The translations under genes and the position numbers were made by a program. From the NCBI GenBank assembly GCA_937890595.1, contig CALADM010000024.1:1-64000 (forward strand): a DNA stretch of 64,000 nt, given 5' to 3'. The notes below the pieces were generated by a model that worked only from the letters and a program-made list of their open reading frames with translations, searched no databases and was not told the origin of the DNA. Origin of the DNA: CAJMNU01 sp905214855. GTDB lineage: Bacteria > Bacillota > Clostridia > Lachnospirales > Lachnospiraceae. Positions 1 to 10,022 of this stretch are shown in pieces (positions within the stretch are counted from its first letter, which is position 1; each line of letters begins with the position of its first letter).

Positions 1-470
1 CCCTGTCTTCTGTCATCACTTCTTCCGTCACGGTTCTGATAGCCACCCTGTCTTCTGTCATCGTTTCTTCTGTTTCCTGCATTCTCTGGTTTTGCCACAT
101 TTTTGGAACGATCGTTATTTTCCATAGAAGTTTCTTTTACATCCTCTGCCTGCTGACCCTGAACTGGTCTGTTATTCTCAACACCCTGTGTTTTTTTCTG
201 ATTTCCCTGAGAACGGTTGCTTCTTCCCTGCGTACTGTTCTGAGGACGGTATACTGCTACAATTTTCTTTTTTGGCTGATCGCCTGTCATAGATTCTTTT
301 GCTCCTTTATCTCCTGTATTTCTGCTGTTCAGACTTTTCTTTACCAGAGAAGTCTGATCCTCGCTTAAAACTGACTGTGCATTTTTTCCATCAATCTGGT
401 TCTTCTGCAGTACATCTAATATATCCTGACTGCTTTTACCCAGTTCCTTTGCCAACTCACTTACCTTCAT
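1..470 (-). CDS. infB: Translation initiation factor IF-2, N-terminal part (cut by window edge)
   Basis: The reading frame starts at ATG 470 and runs off the left edge. The first residues (MKVSELAKELGKSSQDIL) are the IF-2 N-terminal helical domain. They are followed by a low-complexity linker rich in Gln, Asn and Lys/Arg, as is usual before the GTPase core. IF-2 brings fMet-tRNA to the 30S subunit. The start lies 14 bp inside the 3' end of ylxQ, so translation is probably coupled. It is the last visible gene of the rimP-nusA-ylxR-ylxQ-infB operon. Confidence 0.95.
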   Translation of the reverse strand, partial: MKVSELAKELGKSSQDILDVLQKNQIDGKNAQSVLSEDQTSLVKKSLNSRNTGDKGAKESMTGDQPKKKIVAVYRPQNSTQGRSNRSQGNQKKTQGVENNRPVQGQQAEDVKETSMENNDRSKNVAKPENAGNRRNDDRRQGGYQNRDGRSDDRRQ

Positions 471-792
471 ACTCACTACCTCCATCTACATTCATTCGTT
501 TCATGATCGTCTTTGCGAACCCCTCATCTAAGATCGCCAATGATGCTCGCATCGCTTTGCCGATACAATGACCAAGTTCTTCTTTTTCTGCCAGATATAC
601 AACAGGAACGTTGTAGTAAGTACACATATCCGTAAACATCTTTTTTGTATTGTTGGATGCCTCTTCTGAAACGATCACCAGAAAGGCTTTCCCCTTTTTT
701 ATGGCACGCTCTGTCGAAAATTCACCGCTTGCCACTTTTCCTGCTTTCTCCGCAAGTCCTATCAAGTTTAATATTTTCTGTTTATTATCCAA
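457..792 (-). CDS. ylxQ: L7Ae-family ribosomal-type RNA-binding protein YlxQ
   Basis: A 111-residue protein of the L7Ae/L30e fold, with the conserved stretch LIGLAEKAGKVASGE near the N-terminus. Members bind K-turn RNA. I chose TTG 792 because GGAGATGGAGACAC precedes it and the family homology begins there; the frame stays open upstream to 867 but only through sequence lying over ylxR. The TTG overlaps the ylxR stop by 8 bp and its 3' end overlaps infB, so the three genes are tightly coupled. Confidence 0.9.
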   Translation of the reverse strand: MDNKQKILNLIGLAEKAGKVASGEFSTERAIKKGKAFLVIVSEEASNNTKKMFTDMCTYYNVPVVYLAEKEELGHCIGKAMRASLAILDEGFAKTIMKRMNVDGGSEYEGK

Positions 793-1054
793 GTGTCTCC
801 ATCTCCTTTTTAAGACTCTCGTAGACCTCCTGTGGAATAGCCATCTTAAAAGAGCGTTCCAGACCATGGCTTTTCTCTGCCTTTTTCAGGCATTCTATAC
901 AAGGGCATATATATGCACCGCGACCGTTTTTTCTTCCTGTTGCATCCAAAAGGATTTCTCCCTCTGGTGTCCGGATCACTCGTACCATCTCTTTCTTACT
1001 CTTCATCTCACCGCATCCAATACACTGACGCAATGGTATTTTCTTCATGCTCAC
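785..1054 (-). CDS. rnpM: YlxR / RnpM (DUF448) RNA-binding protein
   Basis: An 89-residue DUF448 protein containing IPLRQCIGCGEMKSKKEM and a downstream GRGAYICPC segment. YlxR of Bacillota has been described as an RNase P modulator (RnpM). The start may be GTG 1054 (AGGAAG seven bases upstream) or ATG 1048; I prefer GTG on spacing. It lies between nusA and ylxQ in the usual order of this operon. Confidence 0.9.
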   Translation of the reverse strand: MSMKKIPLRQCIGCGEMKSKKEMVRVIRTPEGEILLDATGRKNGRGAYICPCIECLKKAEKSHGLERSFKMAIPQEVYESLKKEMETLG

Positions 1055-1110
1055 TCAATCACTTCCTGCTCCTGTTTTTATTCTGGTATTCTCATTTTTA
1101 TGATGTAGGA

Positions 1111-2274
1111 TTACTGGTAGTCTTCCTCACTCTGAGCTTCTGTATAAGCAGTCTGCTCTTCTTCGTAATTGGTATAATTATTCTGTGCTTCCCCAGATTC
1201 TTCATATTCATCATAATTCATCTCATCAAACAAGCCTAATTCTCTTGCCTGAGATTCACTCTTAATGTCAATCTTAAATCCTGTCAGTTTTGCTGCCAGT
1301 CTTGCATTCTGTCCCTCTTTTCCGATTGCCAGAGAAAGCTGATAATCTGGAACAATGACCTGTGCCTCTTTTGCTTCCTCATCTGCCACTACAGAGATCA
1401 CTTTTGCCGGACTAAGTGCATTCTCGATCAATAATGCCGGATTTGGATCCCAATTGATAATATCAATCTTCTCTCCACGCAGCTCATTGACTACAGAATT
1501 GACTCTAAAACCATTCAAACCAACACAAGCTCCAACCGGATCGATCGCCTCATCATTGGAATATACTGCCATCTTTGTTCTAGATCCTGCCTCACGGGCA
1601 ATTCCTTTGATTTCAACAATGCCTTCTTTAATCTCTGTTACCTCAGATTCAAACAGTCTCTTTACCAGATCTGGATGTGTTCTGGAAACAGAAATCCTTG
1701 GTCCTTTTGGAGTATTCTTGACTTCAAGCACATACACTTTGATATGCTCTGTTGGACGGAATACCTCTCCCTTTACCTGTTCACTCTCACTCAGCATTGC
1801 ATCAGTGCGTCCCAGATTAATGCTCAGATTGCGTCCAACATAACGCTGTACTACACCTGTAGTAATATCCTTTTCCATTTTAGAAAATTCATCATAGAGA
1901 GAAGTTCTTTCTGCTTCACGGATTTTCTGTGTGATCACGTTCTTTGCATTCTGTGTCGCAATACGGCTAAATTCCTTTGAAGCGATCGGAACCTGAGCAA
2001 GATCACCCAAAATATATTTCGGATTGCGGATTCTTGCTTCTGCCAAACTGATCTGTGTCAGAGGATCTTCTACCTTTTCTACTACTTCCCTCTCAGCATA
2101 AACGCTCAGATCTCCAGTTGTCTTATTGACAACTGCCCTGACATTGTCTGCCTTTCCAAAATGCGTTTTACATGCTGTCAGCAAAGAATTCTCAATCGCC
2201 TCAATTAACTCATCTTTCTTAATCCCTTTTGTCTTTTCCAGAATCTCAAGAGACTCTAACAGTTCCTTATTCAT
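1111..2274 (-). CDS. nusA: Transcription termination/antitermination factor NusA
   Basis: A 387-residue NusA. The N-terminal domain begins MNKELLESLEILEKTKGI and is followed by S1 and KH domains; the KH2 GKEGQNARLAAKLTG motif is near residue 340. The acidic C-terminal tail is rich in Glu, Tyr and Asn and lacks the long repeats of proteobacterial NusA, as is usual in Bacillota. ATG 2274 was chosen over the upstream frame because AGGA lies nine bases before it and homology begins there. NusA binds RNA polymerase and nascent RNA at pauses and terminators. Confidence 0.95.
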   Translation of the reverse strand: MNKELLESLEILEKTKGIKKDELIEAIENSLLTACKTHFGKADNVRAVVNKTTGDLSVYAEREVVEKVEDPLTQISLAEARIRNPKYILGDLAQVPIASKEFSRIATQNAKNVITQKIREAERTSLYDEFSKMEKDITTGVVQRYVGRNLSINLGRTDAMLSESEQVKGEVFRPTEHIKVYVLEVKNTPKGPRISVSRTHPDLVKRLFESEVTEIKEGIVEIKGIAREAGSRTKMAVYSNDEAIDPVGACVGLNGFRVNSVVNELRGEKIDIINWDPNPALLIENALSPAKVISVVADEEAKEAQVIVPDYQLSLAIGKEGQNARLAAKLTGFKIDIKSESQARELGLFDEMNYDEYEESGEAQNNYTNYEEEQTAYTEAQSEEDYQ

Positions 2275-2381
2275 AATATGGTATCCTGCTGCTAAAAACA
2301 TATACACAAGTGTATATGCCAGATGATCTGCCATGCTTAGTTCTTCATCTGGTTAGCTTTTCCTTTCTTTTATTATATCGC

Positions 2382-2846
2382 TTAAAAATCAAATGCTAAA
2401 CGGATCAATGCAATATCCGCCTTCTCAAATATCATATCCTCTTCATCACAGGTAATCGTCACAGACTTTTCATCATATGCCTTCAATGTTCCAATAAATT
2501 CTTTTTGTTTATCTCTGGCACGATATAAACGGATCTCTACATCTTTTCCTATACTTCTTTTATAATCTTTTTCTTTCTTCAAAGGACGACCAAGCCCTGG
2601 TGAACTGACCTCCAGTATATAACTATCCTCAATAAAATCTTCTTTATCCAGCCATTCTCCCAGTTTTCGACTGATTATCTCACAATCATCTACCGTAATT
2701 CCGCCCTCTTTATCGATATACGCTCTCAGATACCAAGTTCCGGCTTCTTTTACATATTCCACATCTACTAATTCAAATTGATGTTCTTCCATCAAAGGAA
2801 GCAGATACTTTTCTGTCTTTGCTTCATACTCTTCTCTTCTTGTCAT
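2382..2846 (-). CDS. rimP: Ribosome maturation factor RimP
   Basis: A 154-residue RimP with the family signature LEVSSPGLGRPLKKEKDY in the middle and an SH3-like C-terminal half. It acts in 30S subunit assembly. ATG 2846 is preceded by GGAGG at eight bases; the frame upstream of it is not conserved-looking. It is the first gene of the nusA-infB operon, with a hairpin leader and a consensus promoter upstream. Confidence 0.95.
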   Translation of the reverse strand: MTRREEYEAKTEKYLLPLMEEHQFELVDVEYVKEAGTWYLRAYIDKEGGITVDDCEIISRKLGEWLDKEDFIEDSYILEVSSPGLGRPLKKEKDYKRSIGKDVEIRLYRARDKQKEFIGTLKAYDEKSVTITCDEEDMIFEKADIALIRLAFDF

Positions 2847-2926
2847 TTCGACCACCTCCATTCTATTTGTCAAAACCACAAAACAACGGTCTGCGGCAGG
2901 TATCCGACACTTTCTTCTGTAAACAG

Positions 2927-2952
2927 AAAGAGTGGACTTTCGCCCACTCTTT
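2927..2952 (-). promoter_or_regulatory. GAAA-tetraloop hairpin in the rimP leader
   Basis: On the minus strand this is an 11-bp stem, AAAGAGTGGGC paired with GTCCACTCTTT, closed by a GAAA loop. It sits between the promoter at 2977-3005 and rimP. No T-tract follows, so it is not an intrinsic terminator. Its role (ribosome feedback, RNA stability or processing) is inferred only. Confidence 0.6.
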
Positions 2953-2976
2953 TGCCGCCACCATGTTATCATGTTT

Positions 2977-3005
2977 AGTATAACACCAACACTAAAGGAT
3001 TGCAA
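2977..3005 (-). promoter_or_regulatory. Sigma-A type promoter of the rimP-nusA-infB operon
   Basis: On the minus strand TTGCAA and TATACT are separated by exactly 17 bases. It lies about 130 bp upstream of rimP, and transcription from it would include the leader hairpin. Confidence 0.7.
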
Positions 3006-3053
3006 GCCTTTTTAACAACTATTCCGTAAAACTTAGCTTTAACTGAGAAACTA

Positions 3054-3650
3054 TCAATCTATCTTACTGTATAACACATGAAATCCAATAGCTCCCACTG
3101 TATTTCCCAAGATAACCGCCAAATAGCTCATGAAACCTGCAAAAGAATCCAAATACAGCAGACAATACGCATCAGCTATGCAATGCCTGAATCCTGACAA
3201 AATAAATACCATAACACACAATATCGTGATGCTGCATTTAAAAATCATATCCACTGTCTCTTTTTTATAAGCTGCAACCGCTACATACATCAATATTCCA
3301 CAGAATATACTCTTAAAAAATGCAACTAAAACTGGTGTTTCTAGTTTAGTACCTGCAATGCTACTGAATCGACCTGCCAAATTCCTGTCACAATAGGACA
3401 TGATCACAGATACCACTATCACTCCTAAAATATTGAATACCAACATCAATATATAATCCACGAATTTTTCACTCATTAAACCAATTTTTCCAGTATATAA
3501 GTTTAATCCTAAATGAAGGATAGTAAGAAGTCCTAAGCTAAACAAGAATGCTCCCAATACCTTATCTTCCACTGATAAGTTTACTACATTCCCTATTCCT
3601 ACCATTGCTCCTGCCAAAAAAGACAAACTTATAAATTTCTTTTTTCCCAT
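3054..3650 (-). CDS. Short formate/nitrite transporter (FNT) family membrane protein
   Basis: A 198-residue hydrophobic protein with about six membrane segments. Residues such as NLYTGKIGLMSEK and SGFRHCIADAYCLL match the FNT pattern, in which a Gly-Phe-x-His-Cys/Ser-Ile-Ala-Asp motif lies near the pore. It is shorter than typical FocA/NirC (about 250-280 residues), and His/Arg placement in GFRHCIAD should be compared with true channels. It stands alone between rimP and the decayed cyclic-di-GMP gene. The substrate cannot be told from sequence. Confidence 0.7.
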   Translation of the reverse strand: MGKKKFISLSFLAGAMVGIGNVVNLSVEDKVLGAFLFSLGLLTILHLGLNLYTGKIGLMSEKFVDYILMLVFNILGVIVVSVIMSYCDRNLAGRFSSIAGTKLETPVLVAFFKSIFCGILMYVAVAAYKKETVDMIFKCSITILCVMVFILSGFRHCIADAYCLLYLDSFAGFMSYLAVILGNTVGAIGFHVLYSKID

Positions 3651-3705
3651 TTGTTTTTATCTGATAGAGAATCCTCTATCTTTCCTTCCCTATTTTTTCT
3701 TATTA

Positions 3706-5450
3706 TTACAAATATCTGCATTCAAATTCTTCTACTGACATAGGAGCTGCAAACAGATATCCCTGTGCACCATTACATCCCATTTTACGCACTAGTTCAG
3801 CCTGCTCCCGTGTCTCTATTCCCTCACAGATCACCTGATATCCCAAACCTTTTAAAACAGATGTAAGATGTTTTAATAAATAAATCTCTTTCTCTGTTTT
3901 TTCACACTGTTCAATAAAAGAGCGATCCAACTTTATTGTATTAATTGGAATATCTACAATAGTGTTCAAAATAGAATACCCAGCTCCAAAATCATCTATA
4001 GATGTTTTCATTCCCCCATCCTGAAGTCTATGAAACAAATACTTTACCTGTTCCAGATTGGATGCTGTTGTAGTCTCTATAAGTTCAATTTCCAAAAGTT
4101 CTGGCTTGACCTGATACTGTTTCAGGATCTCAAAATATTGATTTACATTTTTTTCATCTTTTGCCAAAAAGACCGATGCATTGACTGAAATCGGGATCAG
4201 ACGTTTTCCCGACTTTTTACAATAAGCAAGAAATTCTACGGATTGTTTAAACATGTAAAAATCCAGCTCTGCAATTCTTCCATTCGCTTCATAGAGCGAA
4301 ATAAACTGATCTGGATACAACATAGATCCTCTTTCATTTTCCAGACGAACCAGCGCCTCAGCCCCTATGATCCTTCCATCTTCTAACGAAAACTTAGGCT
4401 ACAGATACAATTTAAATCGTCTGTTTTCCATAGCACAGGTCATTCCATTGATCAATTCATTTCTTATATGCTGCTGTTCTTCTAATTTTTCGTCATAACG
4501 ACAAACAGTCCTATCTGAACTCTCTTTCACCTGTTTTCTTGCAAAATCAGCTGCATCAATTGCCTCTGATGCCCCAAGACAGTCCTCTTCCATAACATAA
4601 ATGCCAGTTCTCATACGCAAGATCACATGTGGATATTTTGCTTCTTGTGTTTTGATAAAATCTTCATTCAATTTCTGGATATATTCCACAATATCTTTTT
4701 TTCCCTGATAGGGAAAGAAAATCAGAAACTGATCTGCAATGACACGGCAAAAGTAAGTTCCATTCTCCACAGGAAGCCAACCCATAACATAACTGCTGAA
4801 TTCTCTCAGGAACTGATCTCCCTGACTATATGTATATTTTTGATTAAAATATTTAAAATTTTTCAAAATCCGTACTGAACATAACATATGGCTTCGTATA
4901 GCCTGCTACAATTTTACGCTCTACTTCTTCTCTGAAAAAAAGCAAAAGATAAAAGACCTGTAAGAGAATCTGTTTTTGCCTGTCTTTCCAAAATCTTTTC
5001 TCTCTCCACAATCTCCGTGATATCCTGGATACATCCAAGCAGACACTTCTTTGTATCATCAAAATATTTCACATCAATCCATTTTCTAATAAACTTTCCA
5101 TCTTGCCTATAACTGATCTCCAATGGTTCTTTGCTTTCTCCACGAAAGAGCATGATCATATTTTGACAATCATCAGGAAACAGATCCTGACTATTTTCTA
5201 TATGAGAAAGAAACTGTGAGATTGCTTTTTCCCGACTTTCCTCTTCTTCATAAATTGTTATATGATCTGTGTTGATATTATACTCAAACAAACGAATCCC
5301 ATTTCGTTTTAAAAGTGTCATGAACTTGCTTAGTTTTTCCCTGCCTATCACAGTCCGCTCACTCTCCCCGTATACCTTTTCCATTCCCTTTATCATCTCT
5401 TTTGTCATATTTCTCTCAGTTCTGATAAAAAATATCCATTTTCTTTTCAC
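3706..5450 (-). pseudogene. Decayed PAS-GGDEF-EAL cyclic-di-GMP signalling gene
   Basis: Three lesions break one long gene. (1) A run of seven T near 4935 shifts the frame just after DSLTGLLSF at the start of the GGDEF domain. (2) An extra T in the run near 4857 shifts it back, at STDFEKF versus FKYFNQKY. (3) An in-frame TAG at 4399-4401 replaces the Gln of LYL(Q)PKFS at the start of the EAL domain. The EAL part continues in frame with GAEALVRLENE and keeps IDDFGAGYS and KLDRSFIE. The GGDEF signature is degenerate (IADQF), so the ancestor was probably mainly a phosphodiesterase. Either a pseudogene or, less likely, an assembly error in T-runs; the TAG is not a homopolymer change. Confidence 0.85.
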
Positions 5451-5489
5451 TGTTATTATATACTCTTTTTTATCTTTCCTTCAAGACAA

Positions 5490-5538
5490 AAGGCGGCTTT
5501 TCCCTCTCCCACCTGACTGCTGGAGGTTATGCCGCCTT
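5490..5538 (-). terminator. Intrinsic terminator of carAB
   Basis: On the minus strand AAGGCGGC pairs with GCCGCCTT across a 33-base insert that itself can pair (CCTCC with GGGAGAGG). It is followed by TTTTGTC. It lies about 85 bp after the carB stop. Confidence 0.6.
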
Positions 5539-5623
5539 CTATACCTCTTATATAATAGCTCAGAGAGCGATACCCCTTATAGGCTTACATATTTTTATGG
5601 ATATATTCTGATTTGACACAATA

Positions 5624-8600
5624 TTAAAGTTTTGCAATATCAATCAATGTCAGTTCGTTTGCTCTATTTTCCATACTGGTGACCAATGCCTCTGCTGTAT
5701 CCAGAGAAGTCAACACATTGACACCTGTTTCAATTGCATTCCGCCTGATCAAGAAACCATCATGGCTTCTGTCTACACCCTGTGGAGGTGTATCAATAAC
5801 CAGATCGATTTCATGTCCTAAAATCAGATCCATCAGGTTTGGAGATTCCTGTTCAATCTTATTGACACGGATTGCCTTTACTCCACCATCTTCCAATGCT
5901 TTTGCAGTTCCTTTTGTTGCAAAAATTTTATATCCCAGCATTTCAAATCGTTTTGCGATTGGAACAATATCTGCCTTATCTGCATCTTTTACAGTAATGA
6001 TCATATTTTTGTATTTAGGAAGTTTAATCCCAGCTCCCTGGAATGCCTTATATAATGCCTCATTGAATGTCTTCGCAATACCAAGACACTCTCCAGTTGA
6101 TTTCATTTCAGGTCCTAGACTAATATCTGCTCCACGGATTTTCTCAAAGGAAAATACTGGCATCTTAATTGCGATCAGATCTGCTGAGGGCTGAAGTCCC
6201 GGAGTATATCCTAGCTCACGTATGGTATGACCACAGATAATCTGTGTCGCCAATGGTACAATCGGAATTCCTGTTACTTTACTAATGTAAGGAACAGTAC
6301 GGGAAGAACGAGGGTTGACCTCTATGATATACACATCGTCCCCATCTACAATAAACTGAATATTAATCATACCTTTTACATGGAGTGCACGCGCCAATTT
6401 CTCAGTGTATTCCACAATTGTTGTACGATTTTTCTCACTGATACTCGGTGCTGGGTATACAGAAATACTGTCTCCTGAATGGATTCCTGTTCTCTCAATA
6501 TGCTCCATAATTCCAGGGATCAAGATATCCCTGCCATCACAGATGGCATCCACTTCAATTTCCTTTCCTCTGATATACTTATCTACAAGGATCGGATGTT
6601 CCTGTGCGATCTGATTGATGATCCCAATAAACTCATCGATATCCTGATCGCTAATGGCAATCTGCATTCCCTGACCGCCAAGGACATAAGATGGACGAAC
6701 TAAAACTGGATATCCCAATTCATGAGCTGCTTTTTTTGCTTCTTCAGCTGTAAATACGGTATGTCCTGCAGGTCTTGGGATTCCACACTTCTCCAAAATC
6801 TCATCAAATAACTCACGATCTTCTGCTGCATCCACATCTTTTGCATCTGTTCCCAAAATCGGCACTCCCATCTTCATCAGTGCCTCTGTCAGTTTAATTG
6901 CAGTCTGTCCACCAAACTGTACGACTGCTCCATCTGGCTTTTCAATATCTACAATACTCTCTACATCTTCCGGAGTCAGTGGTTCGAAATACAGTTTATC
7001 TGCAATATCAAAATCTGTGCTGACAGTCTCAGGATTGTTATTGATGATAATTGTCTCATATCCTTCTTTTTTGAATGCCCATGTACTGTGAACAGAACAG
7101 AAATCAAACTCAATTCCCTGTCCAATTCGGATCGGTCCAGATCCCAATACTAATACTTTCTTTTTGTCACTTTTTCCCTCTGCCTCGTTTTCACTTCCAA
7201 AACAAGAATAATAATATGGTGTCGCTGCCTCAAATTCTGCCGCACAAGTGTCTACCATCTTATATGCAGCACAAATCCCATGTTCATAACGCATCGCTCT
7301 GATTTCTGCCTGTTCAATATGAGTCAAACGTGCGATCACCGTATCTGGGAATTCTATTCTTTTCGCTTCAGCCAGTAATTCTACATTGAGTGCATGTGCT
7401 GCAGGTGTCCCGGATTGTACTGCTTTTCCTACCTGCTTCAATTCCTGCTCCATCTCGACTAAAATTGCCAGCTTATCAATAAACCAATTGTCAATCTTTG
7501 TAATTTCATGGATCTTTTCAAAACCAATACCACGACGGAGTGCCTCAGCAATAACCCAGATTCTCCTGTCATCCACTACATACAGCTGACGGATCAGTTC
7601 CTCTTCACCCATTTTAGAGAAATCATACGACATCAGGCTGTCTACATGCTGCTCCAAAGAGCGGATTGCTTTCATCAATGCTCCCTCAAAGTTGGTACAG
7701 ATGCTCATAACTTCACCAGTTGCCTTCATCTGTGTTCCCAATTTTCTCTTGGCACTGATAAATTTATCAAACGGAAGTCTTGGCATCTTCACAACGCAAT
7801 AATCAAGCATTGGCTCAAAACTTGCATATGTCTTCTGTGTTACTGCATTTTTGATCTCATCCAGAGTATAACCAAGTGCGATCTTTGCTGCCACCTTTGC
7901 AATTGGATATCCGGTAGCTTTTGAAGCAAGTGCTGAAGAACGGCTTACACGCGGATTTACCTCAATGACACAGTATTCAAAACTGGTTGGATGTAAAGCA
8001 AACTGTACATTACATCCTCCGGTAATTTTCAGCTCACTGATGATATTCAGTGCAGACGTACGCAGCATCTGATATTCTTTGTCCCCTAATGTCTGAGATG
8101 GAGCAACTACGATACTGTCGCCTGTATGCACCCCGACCGGATCCAGATTTTCCATATTGCAGACTGTGATCACATTACCTGCACTATCACGCATTACCTC
8201 ATACTCGATCTCTTTCCATCCGGCAATACAGCGTTCTACAAGAACCTGTCCTACTCTGGAAAGGCGCAGACCATTTTCCAAAGTTTCCACCAATTCTTCT
8301 CTGTTGTTTGCAATACCACCGCCAGAACCTCCCAGAGTATATGCCGGACGCAGAACAACCGGATAACCGATTTTTTCTGCAAAATCGATTCCATCCTGAA
8401 GATTTTCTACCACCAGAGACGGAGCAACCGGTTCATGGATTTTCTCCATTGTCTCTTTAAATTCCAGACGATCCTCTGCTTTTCGGATTGTTTCTGCTGT
8501 TGTTCCAATCAAACGAACCTGATGTTCTCTTAAAAAACCTGCCTCTTCCAGCTCCATTGCCAGATTCAGACCTGCCTGACCTCCAAGTGTCGGCAGAATA

Positions 8601-8854
8601 CTGTCCGGTTTTTCTTTTAAAATCAGTTGTTCTACCACTTCTATGGTCAATGGTTCAATATATACACGATCTGCAATATCTTTATCTGTCATAATGGTGG
8701 CTGGGTTAGAATTTAAAAGGACAACCTCAATCCCTTCTTCTTTTAAAGAACGGCACGCCTGTGTTCCTGCGTAGTCAAATTCAGCAGCCTGACCAATTAC
8801 GATCGGTCCAGAACCAAGTACAAGTACCTTCTTAATATCTGCATGTTTTGGCAT
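5624..8854 (-). CDS. carB: Carbamoyl-phosphate synthase, large subunit
   Basis: A full-length 1,076-residue enzyme with two homologous ATP-grasp halves. Each opens with a VLVLGSGPI motif (residues about 10 and 570). Both halves carry the PAYTLGGSGGG / PSYVLGGQGM type glycine loops, and the C-terminal MGS-like allosteric domain ends with a DTPPQG motif. It makes carbamoyl phosphate from bicarbonate, ATP and ammonia channelled from CarA, for pyrimidine and arginine synthesis. The carA stop and carB start share bases (TAATG), indicating coupled translation. Confidence 0.97.
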   Translation of the reverse strand: MPKHADIKKVLVLGSGPIVIGQAAEFDYAGTQACRSLKEEGIEVVLLNSNPATIMTDKDIADRVYIEPLTIEVVEQLILKEKPDSILPTLGGQAGLNLAMELEEAGFLREHQVRLIGTTAETIRKAEDRLEFKETMEKIHEPVAPSLVVENLQDGIDFAEKIGYPVVLRPAYTLGGSGGGIANNREELVETLENGLRLSRVGQVLVERCIAGWKEIEYEVMRDSAGNVITVCNMENLDPVGVHTGDSIVVAPSQTLGDKEYQMLRTSALNIISELKITGGCNVQFALHPTSFEYCVIEVNPRVSRSSALASKATGYPIAKVAAKIALGYTLDEIKNAVTQKTYASFEPMLDYCVVKMPRLPFDKFISAKRKLGTQMKATGEVMSICTNFEGALMKAIRSLEQHVDSLMSYDFSKMGEEELIRQLYVVDDRRIWVIAEALRRGIGFEKIHEITKIDNWFIDKLAILVEMEQELKQVGKAVQSGTPAAHALNVELLAEAKRIEFPDTVIARLTHIEQAEIRAMRYEHGICAAYKMVDTCAAEFEAATPYYYSCFGSENEAEGKSDKKKVLVLGSGPIRIGQGIEFDFCSVHSTWAFKKEGYETIIINNNPETVSTDFDIADKLYFEPLTPEDVESIVDIEKPDGAVVQFGGQTAIKLTEALMKMGVPILGTDAKDVDAAEDRELFDEILEKCGIPRPAGHTVFTAEEAKKAAHELGYPVLVRPSYVLGGQGMQIAISDQDIDEFIGIINQIAQEHPILVDKYIRGKEIEVDAICDGRDILIPGIMEHIERTGIHSGDSISVYPAPSISEKNRTTIVEYTEKLARALHVKGMINIQFIVDGDDVYIIEVNPRSSRTVPYISKVTGIPIVPLATQIICGHTIRELGYTPGLQPSADLIAIKMPVFSFEKIRGADISLGPEMKSTGECLGIAKTFNEALYKAFQGAGIKLPKYKNMIITVKDADKADIVPIAKRFEMLGYKIFATKGTAKALEDGGVKAIRVNKIEQESPNLMDLILGHEIDLVIDTPPQGVDRSHDGFLIRRNAIETGVNVLTSLDTAEALVTSMENRANELTLIDIAKL

Positions 8855-9927
8855 TATCGACTCACCTCCATCATTCTCAGAAAACGATCAAATAAATAGG
8901 AAGAATCCTGTGGTCCAGGACACGCTTCTGGATGATACTGTACCGTAAAAATATTCTTCCCTGTATATTTCAGCCCTTCATTTGTTCCATCATTGACATT
9001 AACAAATGCCGGAACCGCTACATCTTCACATAAACTATCAGTATCTACTGCATATCCATGATTCTGTGAAGAAATATAGACACGTCCTGTCTCCAAATCT
9101 TTGACTGGATGATTTCCCCCACGATGTCCATATTTTAATTTGTATGTTTTCGCTCCTGTAGCCAAAGCCATAAGCTGATGTCCAAGACAAATCGCAAAAA
9201 TCGGAATATCTGAGTCATACAGTTTTTTGATCTCTTTAATGATCTCTGTGTTCTCAGCCGGATCTCCAGGTCCATTGCTCAACATAATACCATCTGGATT
9301 GGATGCCAGAATTACCTCTGCTGGTGTATCTGCTGGATACACTGTAACTTCGCATCCTCTTTCATTTAAAGATCTGGCAATATTCTTTTTTGCACCAAAA
9401 TCCATCAAAGCAACTTTTTTTCCATTTCCTGCAAGTGTATATGTTTCTCGACAAGTGGAGACCTGTACCACACCTTTCACCTGATATGCCTTGATTTTAG
9501 GAAGGACTTCACTCAGATCAGAATACTCTTTTGTTGTGATCATCCCATTCATAGTTCCTTTTTCCCTGAGGATCTTTGTCAAAGCTCTTGTATCAATCCC
9601 ACAAATTCCCGGAATATCATTGGATTGTAAGAAATTCTGGATGGTATCCTCACTTCTGAAGTTGCTGGGGATTCTGGACACTTCTCTGACAATATAACCA
9701 TCTGGCCATGGTTTCAAAGACTCCATATCCTCACGGCAAATCCCATAATTTCCAATCAACGGATATGTCATGACGACCGCCTGTCCTGCATAGGAGGGAT
9801 CTGTCAAAACTTCCAGATAACCTGTCATGGAGGTATTAAACACAATTTCACTGATGACTTCTCTCTGAGAACCAATGCTTTTCCCAGTAAAAACAGTCCC
9901 ATCTTCCAGTATTAAAAATGCTTTCAT
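8854..9927 (-). CDS. carA: Carbamoyl-phosphate synthase, small (glutaminase) subunit
   Basis: About 357 residues: an N-terminal CPSase small-chain domain and a class I glutamine amidotransferase domain with the nucleophile in FAICLGHQLMAL and the His-Glu pair in QYHPEACPGP. It supplies ammonia to CarB. The start is ambiguous within four codons (ATG 9927 or an upstream GTG at 9933-9939); AAAGG lies 13 bases before the chosen ATG. Confidence 0.95.
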   Translation of the reverse strand: MKAFLILEDGTVFTGKSIGSQREVISEIVFNTSMTGYLEVLTDPSYAGQAVVMTYPLIGNYGICREDMESLKPWPDGYIVREVSRIPSNFRSEDTIQNFLQSNDIPGICGIDTRALTKILREKGTMNGMITTKEYSDLSEVLPKIKAYQVKGVVQVSTCRETYTLAGNGKKVALMDFGAKKNIARSLNERGCEVTVYPADTPAEVILASNPDGIMLSNGPGDPAENTEIIKEIKKLYDSDIPIFAICLGHQLMALATGAKTYKLKYGHRGGNHPVKDLETGRVYISSQNHGYAVDTDSLCEDVAVPAFVNVNDGTNEGLKYTGKNIFTVQYHPEACPGPQDSSYLFDRFLRMMEVSR

Positions 9928-9965
9928 GAACACCATCACACCTTTCTTTCTTTTTCCTTTTTTAC

Positions 9966-10022
9966 TGGGCTTATTTCAGCCCAAATTGAATAGATTCTAC
10001 CATATGTCCTAATATATTTCAA
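9966..10022 (-). promoter_or_regulatory. carAB promoter with a short leader hairpin
   Basis: On the minus strand TTGAAA (10017-10022) and TAGAAT (9994-9999) are 17 bases apart. The early transcript can form the hairpin TGGGCT-gaaata-AGCCCA (9966-9983). No PyrR-type anti-antiterminator or T-tract is seen, so a regulatory role for the hairpin is open. The remaining gap up to 10203 is AT-rich; it holds a repeated CAGATATC but no gene. Confidence 0.6.

Noticed and set aside
5679..8694. Several plus-strand frames opposite carB
   Set aside because: They lack ribosome sites and mirror the conserved carB codons on the minus strand.
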